Origin: JBHIYN01 sp041984235
GTDB lineage: Bacteria; Pseudomonadota; Gammaproteobacteria; Ga0077536
DNA length: 64,000 nt
NCBI GenBank assembly: GCA_041984235.1
Contig: JBHIYN010000001.1
Location: 372,001-436,000 of the forward strand
Direction: 5' to 3'
Shown here: one piece after another, positions 51,067 through 60,112 of the stretch
Layout: each line of letters begins with the position of its first letter
Numbering within the stretch: the first letter of the stretch is position 1
Notes under the pieces: model-generated
Database searches by the model: none
Seen by the model: only the letters and a program-made list of their open reading frames with translations
What the model was told of the DNA's origin: nothing
Program-made: the position numbers and the translations under genes

Positions 51067-52329
51067 TCAGCCCGCCGGGGCGGCGGTCAGCAGGCGGCGC
51101 TGCTCGAGGCCGAGCAGCGCCACGCTGGCCAGCCACAGCGCGCAGATCGCGAGGGTCAGCCAGGCGAGGTCAAAGGGCAGGCGGGTGACCGGCGCCACCG
51201 CGCTCACGGCGACGATCAGGGCCGAGCCCGCGACCTTGAAGGTGCGGTAGCCGAGCATGTCGATCCAGGCCTTGGCCTGGTAGGTGAGCACCGGGTCGAC
51301 CGGGATGAAGAGCTGCTCCTTGGAAGCGCGGTTGACCGAGTAGGACAGCCCGCGGTCGGCGATCTTCATCACCGCGGCGGCGACCAGGCCGGGGCTGGCG
51401 GCGAAGCCGCAGGTGGCGGCGGCCAGCGTCAGCGGCTGCACCGCCATGCCGGCGATGCAGCCGAGGAAGCGGTGCACCAGCGGGGTGATGACGAAGTTGA
51501 CGCCGATGGCGACGAAGCCGAGCACGCTGAAGAAGCCGGAAATGTAGCGGGTGCGCTCGTCAGTGTCGGGGAAGGCCTCGGCAACGGCGCGCAGGAACTG
51601 GAACTCGACCACCGGCTCGGCCAGTTGCGAGAGGCATACCACCAGCGCGATCAGCGCCAGGTAGCGGTTGCCGAGTACCGCGCGCAGGCCTTCACCGTGC
51701 AGCACCACGCGCGGCTGGGTGGCGCGTTCGCGGAACGCGTTGCGGCGGCCCATGGCGAGGTTGAAGGCGGCGGTGACGAGCAGCAGCGCGGCACAGGACA
51801 GCAGCAGGTCCTCGGTCGCGAGGCCGCCCCAGGTCAGCAGCCCGCTCGCCACCAGGCCGCCGGCGACCCCGCCGAACAGGCCGCCGCTGGCGATGAACCA
51901 GTAGCTGCGCCGGCCTTCCTCGGCGTGCGTGACGCTGTTGGCCAGGCTCCAGAACTGCTCGACCAGCACCACGCTGAAGAGGTCCACGAAGAGGTAGAAA
52001 ACGACCACGGTGGCGATGCCGCCGCTGACCAGCCGCCAGCGGAACACGACCAGCAGCGCAGCGAAAGTGAGCAGGGAGCCGACCACCACCTGCAGCCGGC
52101 TGTAGCGCGCTACCAGGCGGTTGTAGACGCCGATGAAGGCGAGCAGGGCCAGCGCCGAGCCGATCCACACGTAGGGAAAGGCCGCCGTGCCGCCATACTC
52201 GAGCAGCAGCGAGCGGCTCGCCGCCTTGACCTGGTAGTAGGCCAGGATGACGAGCAGGAAGTTGGCGAACAGCGCGACCGCGCGGCCGAGCAGGGCGGGG
52301 GGCGGCGGAGAGGACGCGGGGCTGGCCAT
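51067..52329 (-). CDS. Npt1/Npt2-family (ADP/ATP carrier-type) transporter
   Basis: The 420-residue integral membrane protein has about 11-12 hydrophobic segments. Features of the plastid/bacterial nucleotide transporter family are visible: KAASRSLLLEYGGTAAFPYVWIGSAL near the N-terminus, and DRGLSYSVNRASKEQLFIPV with YQAKAWIDMLGYRTFK in the second half. Proven members exchange ATP and ADP or take up nucleotides. Free-living homologues are mostly uncharacterised. It lies on the strand opposite to a secreted serine hydrolase, with 202 bases between. Confidence 0.8.
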   Translation of the reverse strand: MASPASSPPPPALLGRAVALFANFLLVILAYYQVKAASRSLLLEYGGTAAFPYVWIGSALALLAFIGVYNRLVARYSRLQVVVGSLLTFAALLVVFRWRLVSGGIATVVVFYLFVDLFSVVLVEQFWSLANSVTHAEEGRRSYWFIASGGLFGGVAGGLVASGLLTWGGLATEDLLLSCAALLLVTAAFNLAMGRRNAFRERATQPRVVLHGEGLRAVLGNRYLALIALVVCLSQLAEPVVEFQFLRAVAEAFPDTDERTRYISGFFSVLGFVAIGVNFVITPLVHRFLGCIAGMAVQPLTLAAATCGFAASPGLVAAAVMKIADRGLSYSVNRASKEQLFIPVDPVLTYQAKAWIDMLGYRTFKVAGSALIVAVSAVAPVTRLPFDLAWLTLAICALWLASVALLGLEQRRLLTAAPAG

Positions 52330-52493
52330 GATCGTCGCGGTCTGCTGGCGTGGGTGGCTGCGCGCGCCGGTGGCGCGGGAGGCGGTCAGTTTAGAACGGT
52401 TCGGGGCGCGGCGCGCAAATGCACCGTTTCCCGGCGTCGCGCGCGTAATCTGCGCCCGATCAGCGTTTTACCCGAAAAATGTAAAAATTCATG

Positions 52494-52522
52494 TTGTCGT
52501 CATACGAATTTGCGCGCACAAT
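52494..52522 (+). promoter_or_regulatory. Candidate promoter of the first serine hydrolase
   Basis: TTGTCG (52494-52499) and CACAAT (52517-52522), each 4 of 6 to consensus, are separated by 17 bases and end nine bases before the ATG at 52532. The leader would be very short. The surrounding 50 bases are AT-rich. Confidence 0.3.
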
Positions 52523-52531
52523 CGGGCGCTT

Positions 52532-53413
52532 ATGGGGTTTCGAACGTTCTTCGCCGCGGGCGCCATGCTGGCGCTGCTGGTGTCACTGGCACCGGCCGCC
52601 GCCGATCCCGTCGCCGGCCTGCGCAGCGCCCGTGACCCGCACCTGCAGACCCTGCTCGAGCGCAGCCTGAACCGCCTCGGCCTGACGCGCGCGGTGCGCA
52701 AGGGTCGCCTCGCCGTCGCCCTGGTCGACGTCTCCAGCCCCGACCGGCCACGCCTCGCCGAGGTCAACGGCGACCACATGATGTATGCCGCCAGCCTGCC
52801 CAAGGTCGGCATCCTGCTCGCCGCCATGGTCGAAGTCGAGGGCGGCCGTCTCACCCTCAACGATCGTCTGCGACGTTCGCTGACCGACATGTGCCGCGTG
52901 TCCTCCAACGTCGAGGCGACGCGCATGATGAACCTGGTCGGCAAGTACCGGGTCAACGAGATCCTCGCTTCCGAGCGTTTCCGTTTCTACGACCCGGCCG
53001 CCAACGGCGGTCTGTGGGTCGGCAAGGAGTACGGCAAGCGGCCGGCCTTCCAGCGCGACCCGCTGCACAACATTTCGCACGGCGCGACCGCACTGCAGGT
53101 CGCACGCCTCTACTACCTGCTCGAGACCGACCGGCTGCTGCGCCCCGATCTCAACGCGGCGATGAAGGAGGCGCTCTCGCGGCCCGCGATTCGCCACAAG
53201 TTCGTCAAGGGCCTGACCGGGCGCAACGTCGACATCTACCGCAAGTCCGGCACCTGGCGCCAGTTTCATGCCGACAGCGCCATCGTCGAGAGCCCGCGCG
53301 GCAACTACATCCTGGTCGCCCTGGCCGAGGATACCCGCGGCGGCGACTGGCTGGTCAGGATCGCGAGCTCGGTACACGACGCGATGTATCCGCGGCAGGT
53401 GGCGCAGAACTGA
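52532..53413 (+). CDS. Secreted class A beta-lactamase-fold serine hydrolase (1)
   Basis: This 293-residue protein has a signal peptide (about 1-24, ending AAA-D). It has the full SxxK-family set: Ser88-L-P-Lys91, Ser124-Ser-Asn126 and Lys238-Ser-Gly240. The fold is that of class A beta-lactamases and related peptidoglycan or ester hydrolases. No clear ExxLN omega-loop motif is seen, so true beta-lactamase activity is doubtful. A homologous enzyme lies at 54034-55419 on the other strand. Confidence 0.82.
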   Translation: MGFRTFFAAGAMLALLVSLAPAAADPVAGLRSARDPHLQTLLERSLNRLGLTRAVRKGRLAVALVDVSSPDRPRLAEVNGDHMMYAASLPKVGILLAAMVEVEGGRLTLNDRLRRSLTDMCRVSSNVEATRMMNLVGKYRVNEILASERFRFYDPAANGGLWVGKEYGKRPAFQRDPLHNISHGATALQVARLYYLLETDRLLRPDLNAAMKEALSRPAIRHKFVKGLTGRNVDIYRKSGTWRQFHADSAIVESPRGNYILVALAEDTRGGDWLVRIASSVHDAMYPRQVAQN

Positions 53414-53516
53414 GCTGGCGTGGCTGCAGCCCGGCGCTGCAGGTCGCGGTTCGGCTGGTCATCGCGTCTCGCGCCCGCGCCGCCCGCGCACGCACCCGCG
53501 CTCGTCGAGGTGACGT

Positions 53517-54017
53517 GTGAGCACCTTCCTCGCCATCGACTTCGAGACCGCCAACGCCGGTCGTGACAGCGCCTGCGCGGTTGGTCTGGCGGCCTGCCGC
53601 GACGGCGAGGTCGTGGCCACCGAGGCCTTCCTGATCCGTCCGCCGACCCGTGAGTTCACGTTCACCCACATTCACCGGCTGAGCTGGGGTGACGTGCGCG
53701 AAGCGCCCGATTTCGGCGGCCTGTGGCCGCGCCTGAGCGGCTGGATCGAGCACGCCGATTTCCTCGTCGCGCACAACGCGCCGTTCGATCGCTCGGTGCT
53801 GCGCGCCTGCTGCGCGCGCTACCGGCTGCCCGAGCCGCCGACGCCCTTCGCCTGCTCGCTCGGCATTGCGCGCCGCTTCTTCGGCTTCCGGCCGGCGCGC
53901 CTGCCGGACGTGTGCGCGCAGCTCGGCATTCCGCTCGACCACCACGACGCGGGCTCCGATGCCGAGGCCTGCGCACGCATCGTGCTCGCCGCCCAGGCGG
54001 CCGGCTGGACGCGCTGA
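53517..54017 (+). CDS. DnaQ-like 3'-5' exonuclease
   Basis: This 166-residue DEDDh exonuclease has FLAIDFETANAG (Asp8, Glu10), VAHNAPFDRSVL with the next Asp, and HHDAGSDAEACARIV with the His and last Asp. It resembles the epsilon/RNase T group of stand-alone exonucleases. Start is GTG at 53517, about 100 bases after the serine hydrolase. Confidence 0.88.
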   Translation: MSTFLAIDFETANAGRDSACAVGLAACRDGEVVATEAFLIRPPTREFTFTHIHRLSWGDVREAPDFGGLWPRLSGWIEHADFLVAHNAPFDRSVLRACCARYRLPEPPTPFACSLGIARRFFGFRPARLPDVCAQLGIPLDHHDAGSDAEACARIVLAAQAAGWTR

Positions 54018-54033
54018 CCGGCGGCCGCGCCGC

Positions 54034-55419
54034 TCACGGCGCAGCCGGGTCCGCCGGGAGCGGGGGCGGCGCGACGTCGGCGGGATCGGGCAGCGGCGGT
54101 GCCGGCATGCTGACGGCCGCCGGGCCGGCCTGCGCCGCTGGCGCCGCCGGGACCGGTTTGTGGCGCGCTTCGATCAGGCGGTGGATGGCGCTCGCCAGCT
54201 CCTGGTGGTCTACCGCCGAGTTCTTGCGCAGCACGTTCGACATCAGCACCACCAGGTAATAGAGACGGCGCTCCGCCGCCGGCGCCTCGACGATCGCGAC
54301 CGAGTGCATGAGGTTCTTCACGTTGCCCATGTACTTGCGGCACTGGAAGTCCGGCTCCTGCTTGCACTGGTAGAGCGAGCCGCTCTTGAAGTAGACGGCC
54401 GCGCCATTCAGCACCGGCGAGGAGGCGTAACGGATGCGGCGCTCGGTGACGTACATCAGGCGCTTGATGATGCGCGAGGAGAACGGGTCGACCACCCGGC
54501 CCTGCTCCATGCGCACCAGGAATTTCATCAGCTCGTGCGCGGACGCACGGCTGGTGGTGCCGGAGACGAAAGCCTTGCCGCGGCGGGTGAACAGGCTGCC
54601 CTGGCGCAGGCTGACCAGGTCGAAGCCGTTCTCCAGCACCGGCCGTGACAGCGTGCGCTCGATCAGCTTCTCGCGCTCCGGACGCGGCATGGCATCGAAG
54701 ATGCGCCGCGCGTCCTCGAAGCTCACGGGGTAGTCGGGCCCGAGATGGTTGAGCAGCATGGCCTGGCGGATCAGTACCGAGGCGGCGGCGTTCGAGCTCG
54801 GCGACACCATCCAGTCGAGGAACTCGAACAGGCTGCCGGGATCGCCGACCTCCAGCGGGCGCCGGATCAGGGTCTCGTTGGTGCGGTCCCAGCGGCGCAC
54901 GGTGTGGCTGTCGGTGATGATGACCTCGTCGGCCTCGATGCGGGTGTCGCGCAGCAGCCGCCAGCGCGCCGCGGTGTCGTCCGGGAAACGGTCGGCGAGC
55001 GCCTGCATCCAGGCCAGCGCCACCAGCAGCTTGCCGACGCTGCCGGGGTTGTAGAGCTCGCTCGCGCGATGCTCGGCGTAGGCCGGGTTGTCGGGATCGG
55101 ATAAATCGAGCACGGCCAGCGAGTAGCGATCGCTGCGATCGCCGAGCAGCGCGCGCACCGCGATGGTGAAGCCGGGGTCGGGCTGCGGCAGCTCGAAATC
55201 GGGCCGCTCGGTGAGGCGCAGATCGACCGCGTCCGACGGCAGCAGCGCGCCGCGCGGCTGCCTGGTGCCGGGCAGGGCGCCGGATTCGACCCGGCGCATG
55301 TACTCGAGGCGGCCGATGGCGGTGTCGTCGGCGTCGTCCAGCGGCCAGGCGAGTATCGCCGGTGACGCGACGAGCGCCGCCAGGGTGACGAGGACAGCGA
55401 GCGGGCGATGCGCAATCAT
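54034..55419 (-). CDS. Secreted class A beta-lactamase-fold serine hydrolase (2)
   Basis: This 461-residue protein has a signal peptide (about 1-24). The motifs are Ser127-V-G-Lys130, Ser208-Ser-Asn210 and Lys345-Ser-Gly347, a complete set for an active serine acyl-enzyme. An N-terminal extension (about 25-95) and a Pro/Ala-rich tail (after about 428) are added compared with the first copy. It starts 19 bases after the dikinase-like gene on the same strand, so the two should be co-transcribed. Confidence 0.82.
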   Translation of the reverse strand: MIAHRPLAVLVTLAALVASPAILAWPLDDADDTAIGRLEYMRRVESGALPGTRQPRGALLPSDAVDLRLTERPDFELPQPDPGFTIAVRALLGDRSDRYSLAVLDLSDPDNPAYAEHRASELYNPGSVGKLLVALAWMQALADRFPDDTAARWRLLRDTRIEADEVIITDSHTVRRWDRTNETLIRRPLEVGDPGSLFEFLDWMVSPSSNAAASVLIRQAMLLNHLGPDYPVSFEDARRIFDAMPRPEREKLIERTLSRPVLENGFDLVSLRQGSLFTRRGKAFVSGTTSRASAHELMKFLVRMEQGRVVDPFSSRIIKRLMYVTERRIRYASSPVLNGAAVYFKSGSLYQCKQEPDFQCRKYMGNVKNLMHSVAIVEAPAAERRLYYLVVLMSNVLRKNSAVDHQELASAIHRLIEARHKPVPAAPAAQAGPAAVSMPAPPLPDPADVAPPPLPADPAAP

Positions 55420-55438
55420 GGTCGGGGTGCTCCTGCGT

Positions 55439-58375
55439 TCAGCGCGGCACGGCGTCGAGGTCGACGCTGACGTCGGCCAGCGCCTGCGGGTCGGGATCCA
55501 TGTCGATGAGGTAGGCGTTGCCGCGCGCCGCGGCGTTGTCCAGGAACGGCCGGATCTGGAACAGCACCAGGCGGCCGTCGCGGAAGCCGAACTCGACGTC
55601 GGCCGGGGCCGGGTTGCCATCGGCGTCGACGATCGCCGGGAAGCGCTGCGGCAGCTCGCGCGCGAAGGCGATCAACTGCGTGATCTCGGCCGGCTGCAGC
55701 ACCGCGTCAGCGCCGCTGGCCGGCAGCTTGACCACGCCGCCGGCCGGGTCGACCTGGCGCCGCAGGCTGGCGCTGGCCTGCGCCAGCAGACGCACCTCGC
55801 CGCTGGCGAGGTCGACGCGCAGCGATTCGGCCGACTGCCCGTCGACGGCGCCGCCCACGCCCTCGTTGACCGCGACCGAGATCCAGCCCGCCGCGCCGCT
55901 GTCGATGTCGCGCGTCACCAGTACCCCGGACTTGTCGGCATTGACACTCTCGAGCAGCAGCACCGCGGGGTAGACGTGCTCCGGCTCGCGCATCAATGCC
56001 TGGCGCCAGGAGAAGGCGCGCGCGGTGAACGGCGAGGCCCACACCCGCGGAATGGCGGCGAGAATGGCGTCGATGCCGACCACGTTGGGCACGGTCAGGT
56101 TGAGGCCGGCGCCGGTGAAGCCGGGCAGGTCCTCGACGTTGGTGTCGCTGCGCACGAACACGCCGAAGCTGCCGTCGGCACCGAGGCGCGCCTGCAGGCG
56201 GGCGCGCAGCGCCGCGGCGAGACGGTCGTCCAGCCGTTGCGCGCCGACCCATTGCTCGATCGTGGCGCGCAGGGTCTCGGTCGCGTCGGCGCGTGCAGCG
56301 CCGCCGTCAGGCAGAGCCTCGAGGGCGCGGTAGCCGGCGACGATGTAGTCGAACATCGGCCCGCTGCCGTCCGGCGCCGGGCGATCGAGCACCGCGCGGA
56401 ACACCCCGAAAGGCAAAGCCAGGCCGTCGGCGACGGCCTCCGGGTAGCTGGCCTTGAGCTCGCCGAGCTTGGCCGCCTTGGGGCCGACGGTGCGGCCGGA
56501 GTCGTCGGCGCGCAGGTCGGCGAGATCGAGCACCGTCCGTGCGCTGAGATCGAGCTTGCCGAGGTCGGCGGCGATGAGGTGCTGCGGGCGTTCAGCGGCC
56601 GCCTCGAACAGCGCGTCGAAGCGGGCATCGTCGGCGAGCAGGTGGACCGTACCGCCACCGCTCACCGCCATCACCACGCGCTCGCCCTCGTGCGCACGGA
56701 GCTCGGCGAGACGTTGTCCCGCGACGCTGACGTTGGGGATGCCGAGGTTGCGCGCCAGCAGCTGCACGTGCGAGAGCGGGTTGCCCTCGCCGGCAGTGAC
56801 GATGCCGGCCACCGGCGGCAGCTCGGCGACGGTCTCGTCGAGCAGGTAGATGCCGTCGGCGCTGAACGCTTCCGGCGCCAGCGTGCGGCCGTCGCGCAGC
56901 ACGCCGCGGGCGAGGCCCGGGTTGAGCGCGCGCAGGCCGCCGGCGACGGTGGCGTCGAACAGGCGGTGCTCGATGCCGGTGAGGCGGTTGGCGTCGGCCT
57001 GCAGGCCGCCGATGACCTCGGCATAGAAGAACAGCGGGCTGCCGCGCAGGTGATCCTGGATGAACAGCCGCGCCAGCGGCTCGATCTCGGCCAGCTTCGC
57101 CATGCCGTCGCCGAAGGCGAAGTTGAGATGGCGATCGCCCCAGCCCGGTGCGAGCCCGAGGTAGTCGACGTCGGCGCGATGCTGCGGCAGCGGCAGCGGG
57201 CCGGCTGCGAAGCGCGCCAGGGTCGCGTGCAGGGCAGCGTGCTGGCGGGCGGAGAGCAGGCCGGTACCGAACAGGGCGTCGACCGAGCCGCCGAGCAGGG
57301 CGAGGCGTTCGCGACGCGTCAGCGTCGCCAGCGCCTGTGCGAGCTCGGTGGCGGCGACGAAGTGCGTGGCTTCCACGGCAATGCCGGCGTCGAGCGCGCG
57401 CAGGCGTGCGCTGCTGTCGCGCAGCTGCGGAATGACGCTGCGCAGTGCGGCGAGGGCGGCGGCGCTGGCCTGGAAGCGCTCGCGGGCGCCGGGCGCGGCG
57501 AGGCGGGCCTGGATGCGGCGCAGCTCGCGCGCCGCTTCGGGTGCGTCCGCGGCGAGCGCGTCGATGGCGCCGGCCAGGGCCTGGCCGGGATCGATGGCGT
57601 GCAGGGAAGCGATGGCATCGGCCAGTGCGGTGAACTCGGCGGCCAGCTCGCTGCCGGCGTGACGCTCTGCATAGGCACGCACGGCGTCGGCATCGGCGGC
57701 CTGCGGGGTGATGTGGATCTTGTTCTTCAGCGGCACGAAATCGGTGTCGCGCCGGGCCAGGTCGCTGGCGTCCTGGCGGATGCCGCGCGCCGAGGGGCCG
57801 TCCACGCCGTGGCGCAGCGTGGCGGCCAGGGTGCGCCAGGTGAGGAAGCGGTTGCCGGTCCACACCGGCGACGCCGCCAGTGCCAGCAGCAGTCGGCGCG
57901 CGCCGGCGCGTTCGCCCTCTTCCTGCAGGGCACCGCGGTAGTAACGTGCCCGGCGCATGATCCAGCCGTCGTCGATGCGCATCAGGAAGCGCTCGATGAC
58001 CATCTGCGCCAGCGCCAGGGCGGGACGCGGCGCGGCCAGCAGTGCGGCCTGGTCGAGATCGGCGTAAACGTTCGCGACGTGATAGCCGGCCGCGCGCAGA
58101 TCCTGCGTGCTCTGCGTCCACTCGCCGTGCTGCGAGCCGCCGCCGTACGGCTTGCAGGCGTTGGGTTCCGGCGGCAGGCGGCGGCCGTCGGCGCAGAACC
58201 ACAGGATGCGCGCGAACGGCCCGCGGGGATGGTTCTTCATCGCCGTGATACGCGGGTCGGCGGCATCCGTCCCGGCAGCGGCGCCGGTGCCGGCGGCGGA
58301 CAGCGCGCAGGGCAGGAGCAGGGCGACCAGCAGCGCCAGGCGGCGTGCCCGCGTGCGTGTCGAACGGTCGGTCAT
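55439..58375 (-). CDS. Exported dikinase-like protein (phosphohistidine plus ATP-grasp domains)
   Basis: The 978-residue protein has a Sec signal (hydrophobic residues 13-26, cleavage near 28) and a large helical region of unknown family (about 40-500). The phosphohistidine swivel domain has His536 in LSHVQLLARNLGIP. A C-terminal PPDK-type ATP-grasp domain spans about 625-945, with VGPKAAKLGEL, VRSDTNVEDLPGFTGAGL and VEFGFRDGRLVLFQIRP. The His domain comes before the ATP domain, as in glucan and phosphoglucan water dikinases and opposite to PEP synthase. The catalytic residues seem intact. An ATP-using enzyme outside the cytoplasm is unexpected. The start at 58375 is the first ATG. Confidence 0.82.
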   Translation of the reverse strand: MTDRSTRTRARRLALLVALLLPCALSAAGTGAAAGTDAADPRITAMKNHPRGPFARILWFCADGRRLPPEPNACKPYGGGSQHGEWTQSTQDLRAAGYHVANVYADLDQAALLAAPRPALALAQMVIERFLMRIDDGWIMRRARYYRGALQEEGERAGARRLLLALAASPVWTGNRFLTWRTLAATLRHGVDGPSARGIRQDASDLARRDTDFVPLKNKIHITPQAADADAVRAYAERHAGSELAAEFTALADAIASLHAIDPGQALAGAIDALAADAPEAARELRRIQARLAAPGARERFQASAAALAALRSVIPQLRDSSARLRALDAGIAVEATHFVAATELAQALATLTRRERLALLGGSVDALFGTGLLSARQHAALHATLARFAAGPLPLPQHRADVDYLGLAPGWGDRHLNFAFGDGMAKLAEIEPLARLFIQDHLRGSPLFFYAEVIGGLQADANRLTGIEHRLFDATVAGGLRALNPGLARGVLRDGRTLAPEAFSADGIYLLDETVAELPPVAGIVTAGEGNPLSHVQLLARNLGIPNVSVAGQRLAELRAHEGERVVMAVSGGGTVHLLADDARFDALFEAAAERPQHLIAADLGKLDLSARTVLDLADLRADDSGRTVGPKAAKLGELKASYPEAVADGLALPFGVFRAVLDRPAPDGSGPMFDYIVAGYRALEALPDGGAARADATETLRATIEQWVGAQRLDDRLAAALRARLQARLGADGSFGVFVRSDTNVEDLPGFTGAGLNLTVPNVVGIDAILAAIPRVWASPFTARAFSWRQALMREPEHVYPAVLLLESVNADKSGVLVTRDIDSGAAGWISVAVNEGVGGAVDGQSAESLRVDLASGEVRLLAQASASLRRQVDPAGGVVKLPASGADAVLQPAEITQLIAFARELPQRFPAIVDADGNPAPADVEFGFRDGRLVLFQIRPFLDNAAARGNAYLIDMDPDPQALADVSVDLDAVPR

Positions 58376-58457
58376 AAGCGTGAGTGCGGAGCGGGGTGAC
58401 GTTGGGGTAAGCAGGGCATCGTGCGGTGCGGTGGCGTGCTCGGGCGCGGCGGCGGAC

Positions 58458-58466
58458 TGCTATAGT
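58458..58466 (+). promoter_or_regulatory. Extended -10 promoter before the SDR gene
   Basis: TGC-TATAGT (TGn plus a -10 one base from consensus at 58461-58466) lies 53 bases before the ATG at 58520. No -35 is needed for an extended -10 element and none is evident. Confidence 0.4.
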
Positions 58467-58519
58467 GCGACGCCCGGCAGGACACCGCAACGTCCACCAC
58501 GCACAGGAGAACACGACCC

Positions 58520-59284
<765 letters not shown>

Positions 59285-59342
59285 AGCGCGCCGCCGGATC
59301 AAGTATTCTGAACTTCATGCAAGCCGCAGTCCGCGAGGTGTG

Positions 59343-60008
59343 ATGACGATGGCCGAGGCCGGATACGCCGTGGTCTTCCAGGGCCGCATCGCCGAAGGCG
59401 CCGACCCGGACGCCGTCAAGGCCAACCTGGCGAAGCTGTTCAAGGCCGACGCCGCGCGCATCGAGAAGATGTTCTCCGGCCAGAAGGTCATCATCAAGAA
59501 GGGCCTCGACGCCGACGGCGCGCGCAAGTACAAGGCCGCCCTGGGCAAGGCCGGCGCGCTGGTCGACATCGTCGGCACGGCAGCGCAGGCGGCGGCCCCG
59601 GCAGCTCCGGCCGCGGCACCGCCGCCGGACCAGACGCCAGCTGCCGCACCGCCACCGCCCGCAGCGCCCGCGGACCGCGTCACGCCGCCCGCCGGTGAGG
59701 CGCCGCAAACCGTGCCGGCGGCGTTCGCCGGGACGGAGAGCCCGCCCGACGCGCTGGAGACCAGCCTTGCCGAGCCCGGCGAGACGCTGGTCGAGCACGC
59801 GCCGGTGGCGGCGCCGGACATCGCCACGGAGCATCTCTCCATGGCCGAGGCCGGGGTCACCCTGGTCGACGCCGAGCCGGTGCCGGAGCCGGAGTACGAC
59901 CTCAGCGCGCTCGAGCTCGATCCACCGGGCACCACCCTCGTCGAGGCACAGAAGGTGACGCCGCCGGATTACGATTTCGACGGCCTCAGCGTCGCAGACA
60001 ACGACTGA
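59343..60008 (+). CDS. Unrecognised protein with a 25-residue tandem repeat tail
   Basis: The 221-residue protein has three parts. A compact N-terminal domain (about 6-78, YAVVFQGRIAEGADPDAVK...LFKADAARIEKMFSG) appears ahead of various membrane domains in proteobacteria. A Pro/Ala-rich linker (80-135) follows. The tail has three exact-period repeats at 142-166, 167-191 and 192-216, each starting LAEPGETLVE, MAEAGVTLVD or LDPPGTTLVE. No signal peptide or membrane helix is seen. The start at 59343 follows GAGG. ATG at 59349 is possible. No function is known to me. Confidence 0.75.
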   Translation: MTMAEAGYAVVFQGRIAEGADPDAVKANLAKLFKADAARIEKMFSGQKVIIKKGLDADGARKYKAALGKAGALVDIVGTAAQAAAPAAPAAAPPPDQTPAAAPPPPAAPADRVTPPAGEAPQTVPAAFAGTESPPDALETSLAEPGETLVEHAPVAAPDIATEHLSMAEAGVTLVDAEPVPEPEYDLSALELDPPGTTLVEAQKVTPPDYDFDGLSVADND

Positions 60009-60112
60009 TTCGCCGCCACGCCGCGCCCGCGGCGCGCCCGGCGCGCAGACGGCCGGTCGCTGTGGTTCAATACCGCCCGCACCGAGACCGTCCCACCTGA
60101 CGACAGACTGCC

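Noticed and set aside
55163..58399. 1078-residue plus-strand frame opposite the dikinase-like gene
   Set aside because: It has no recognisable domains, while the minus strand encodes a signal peptide and complete catalytic motifs.
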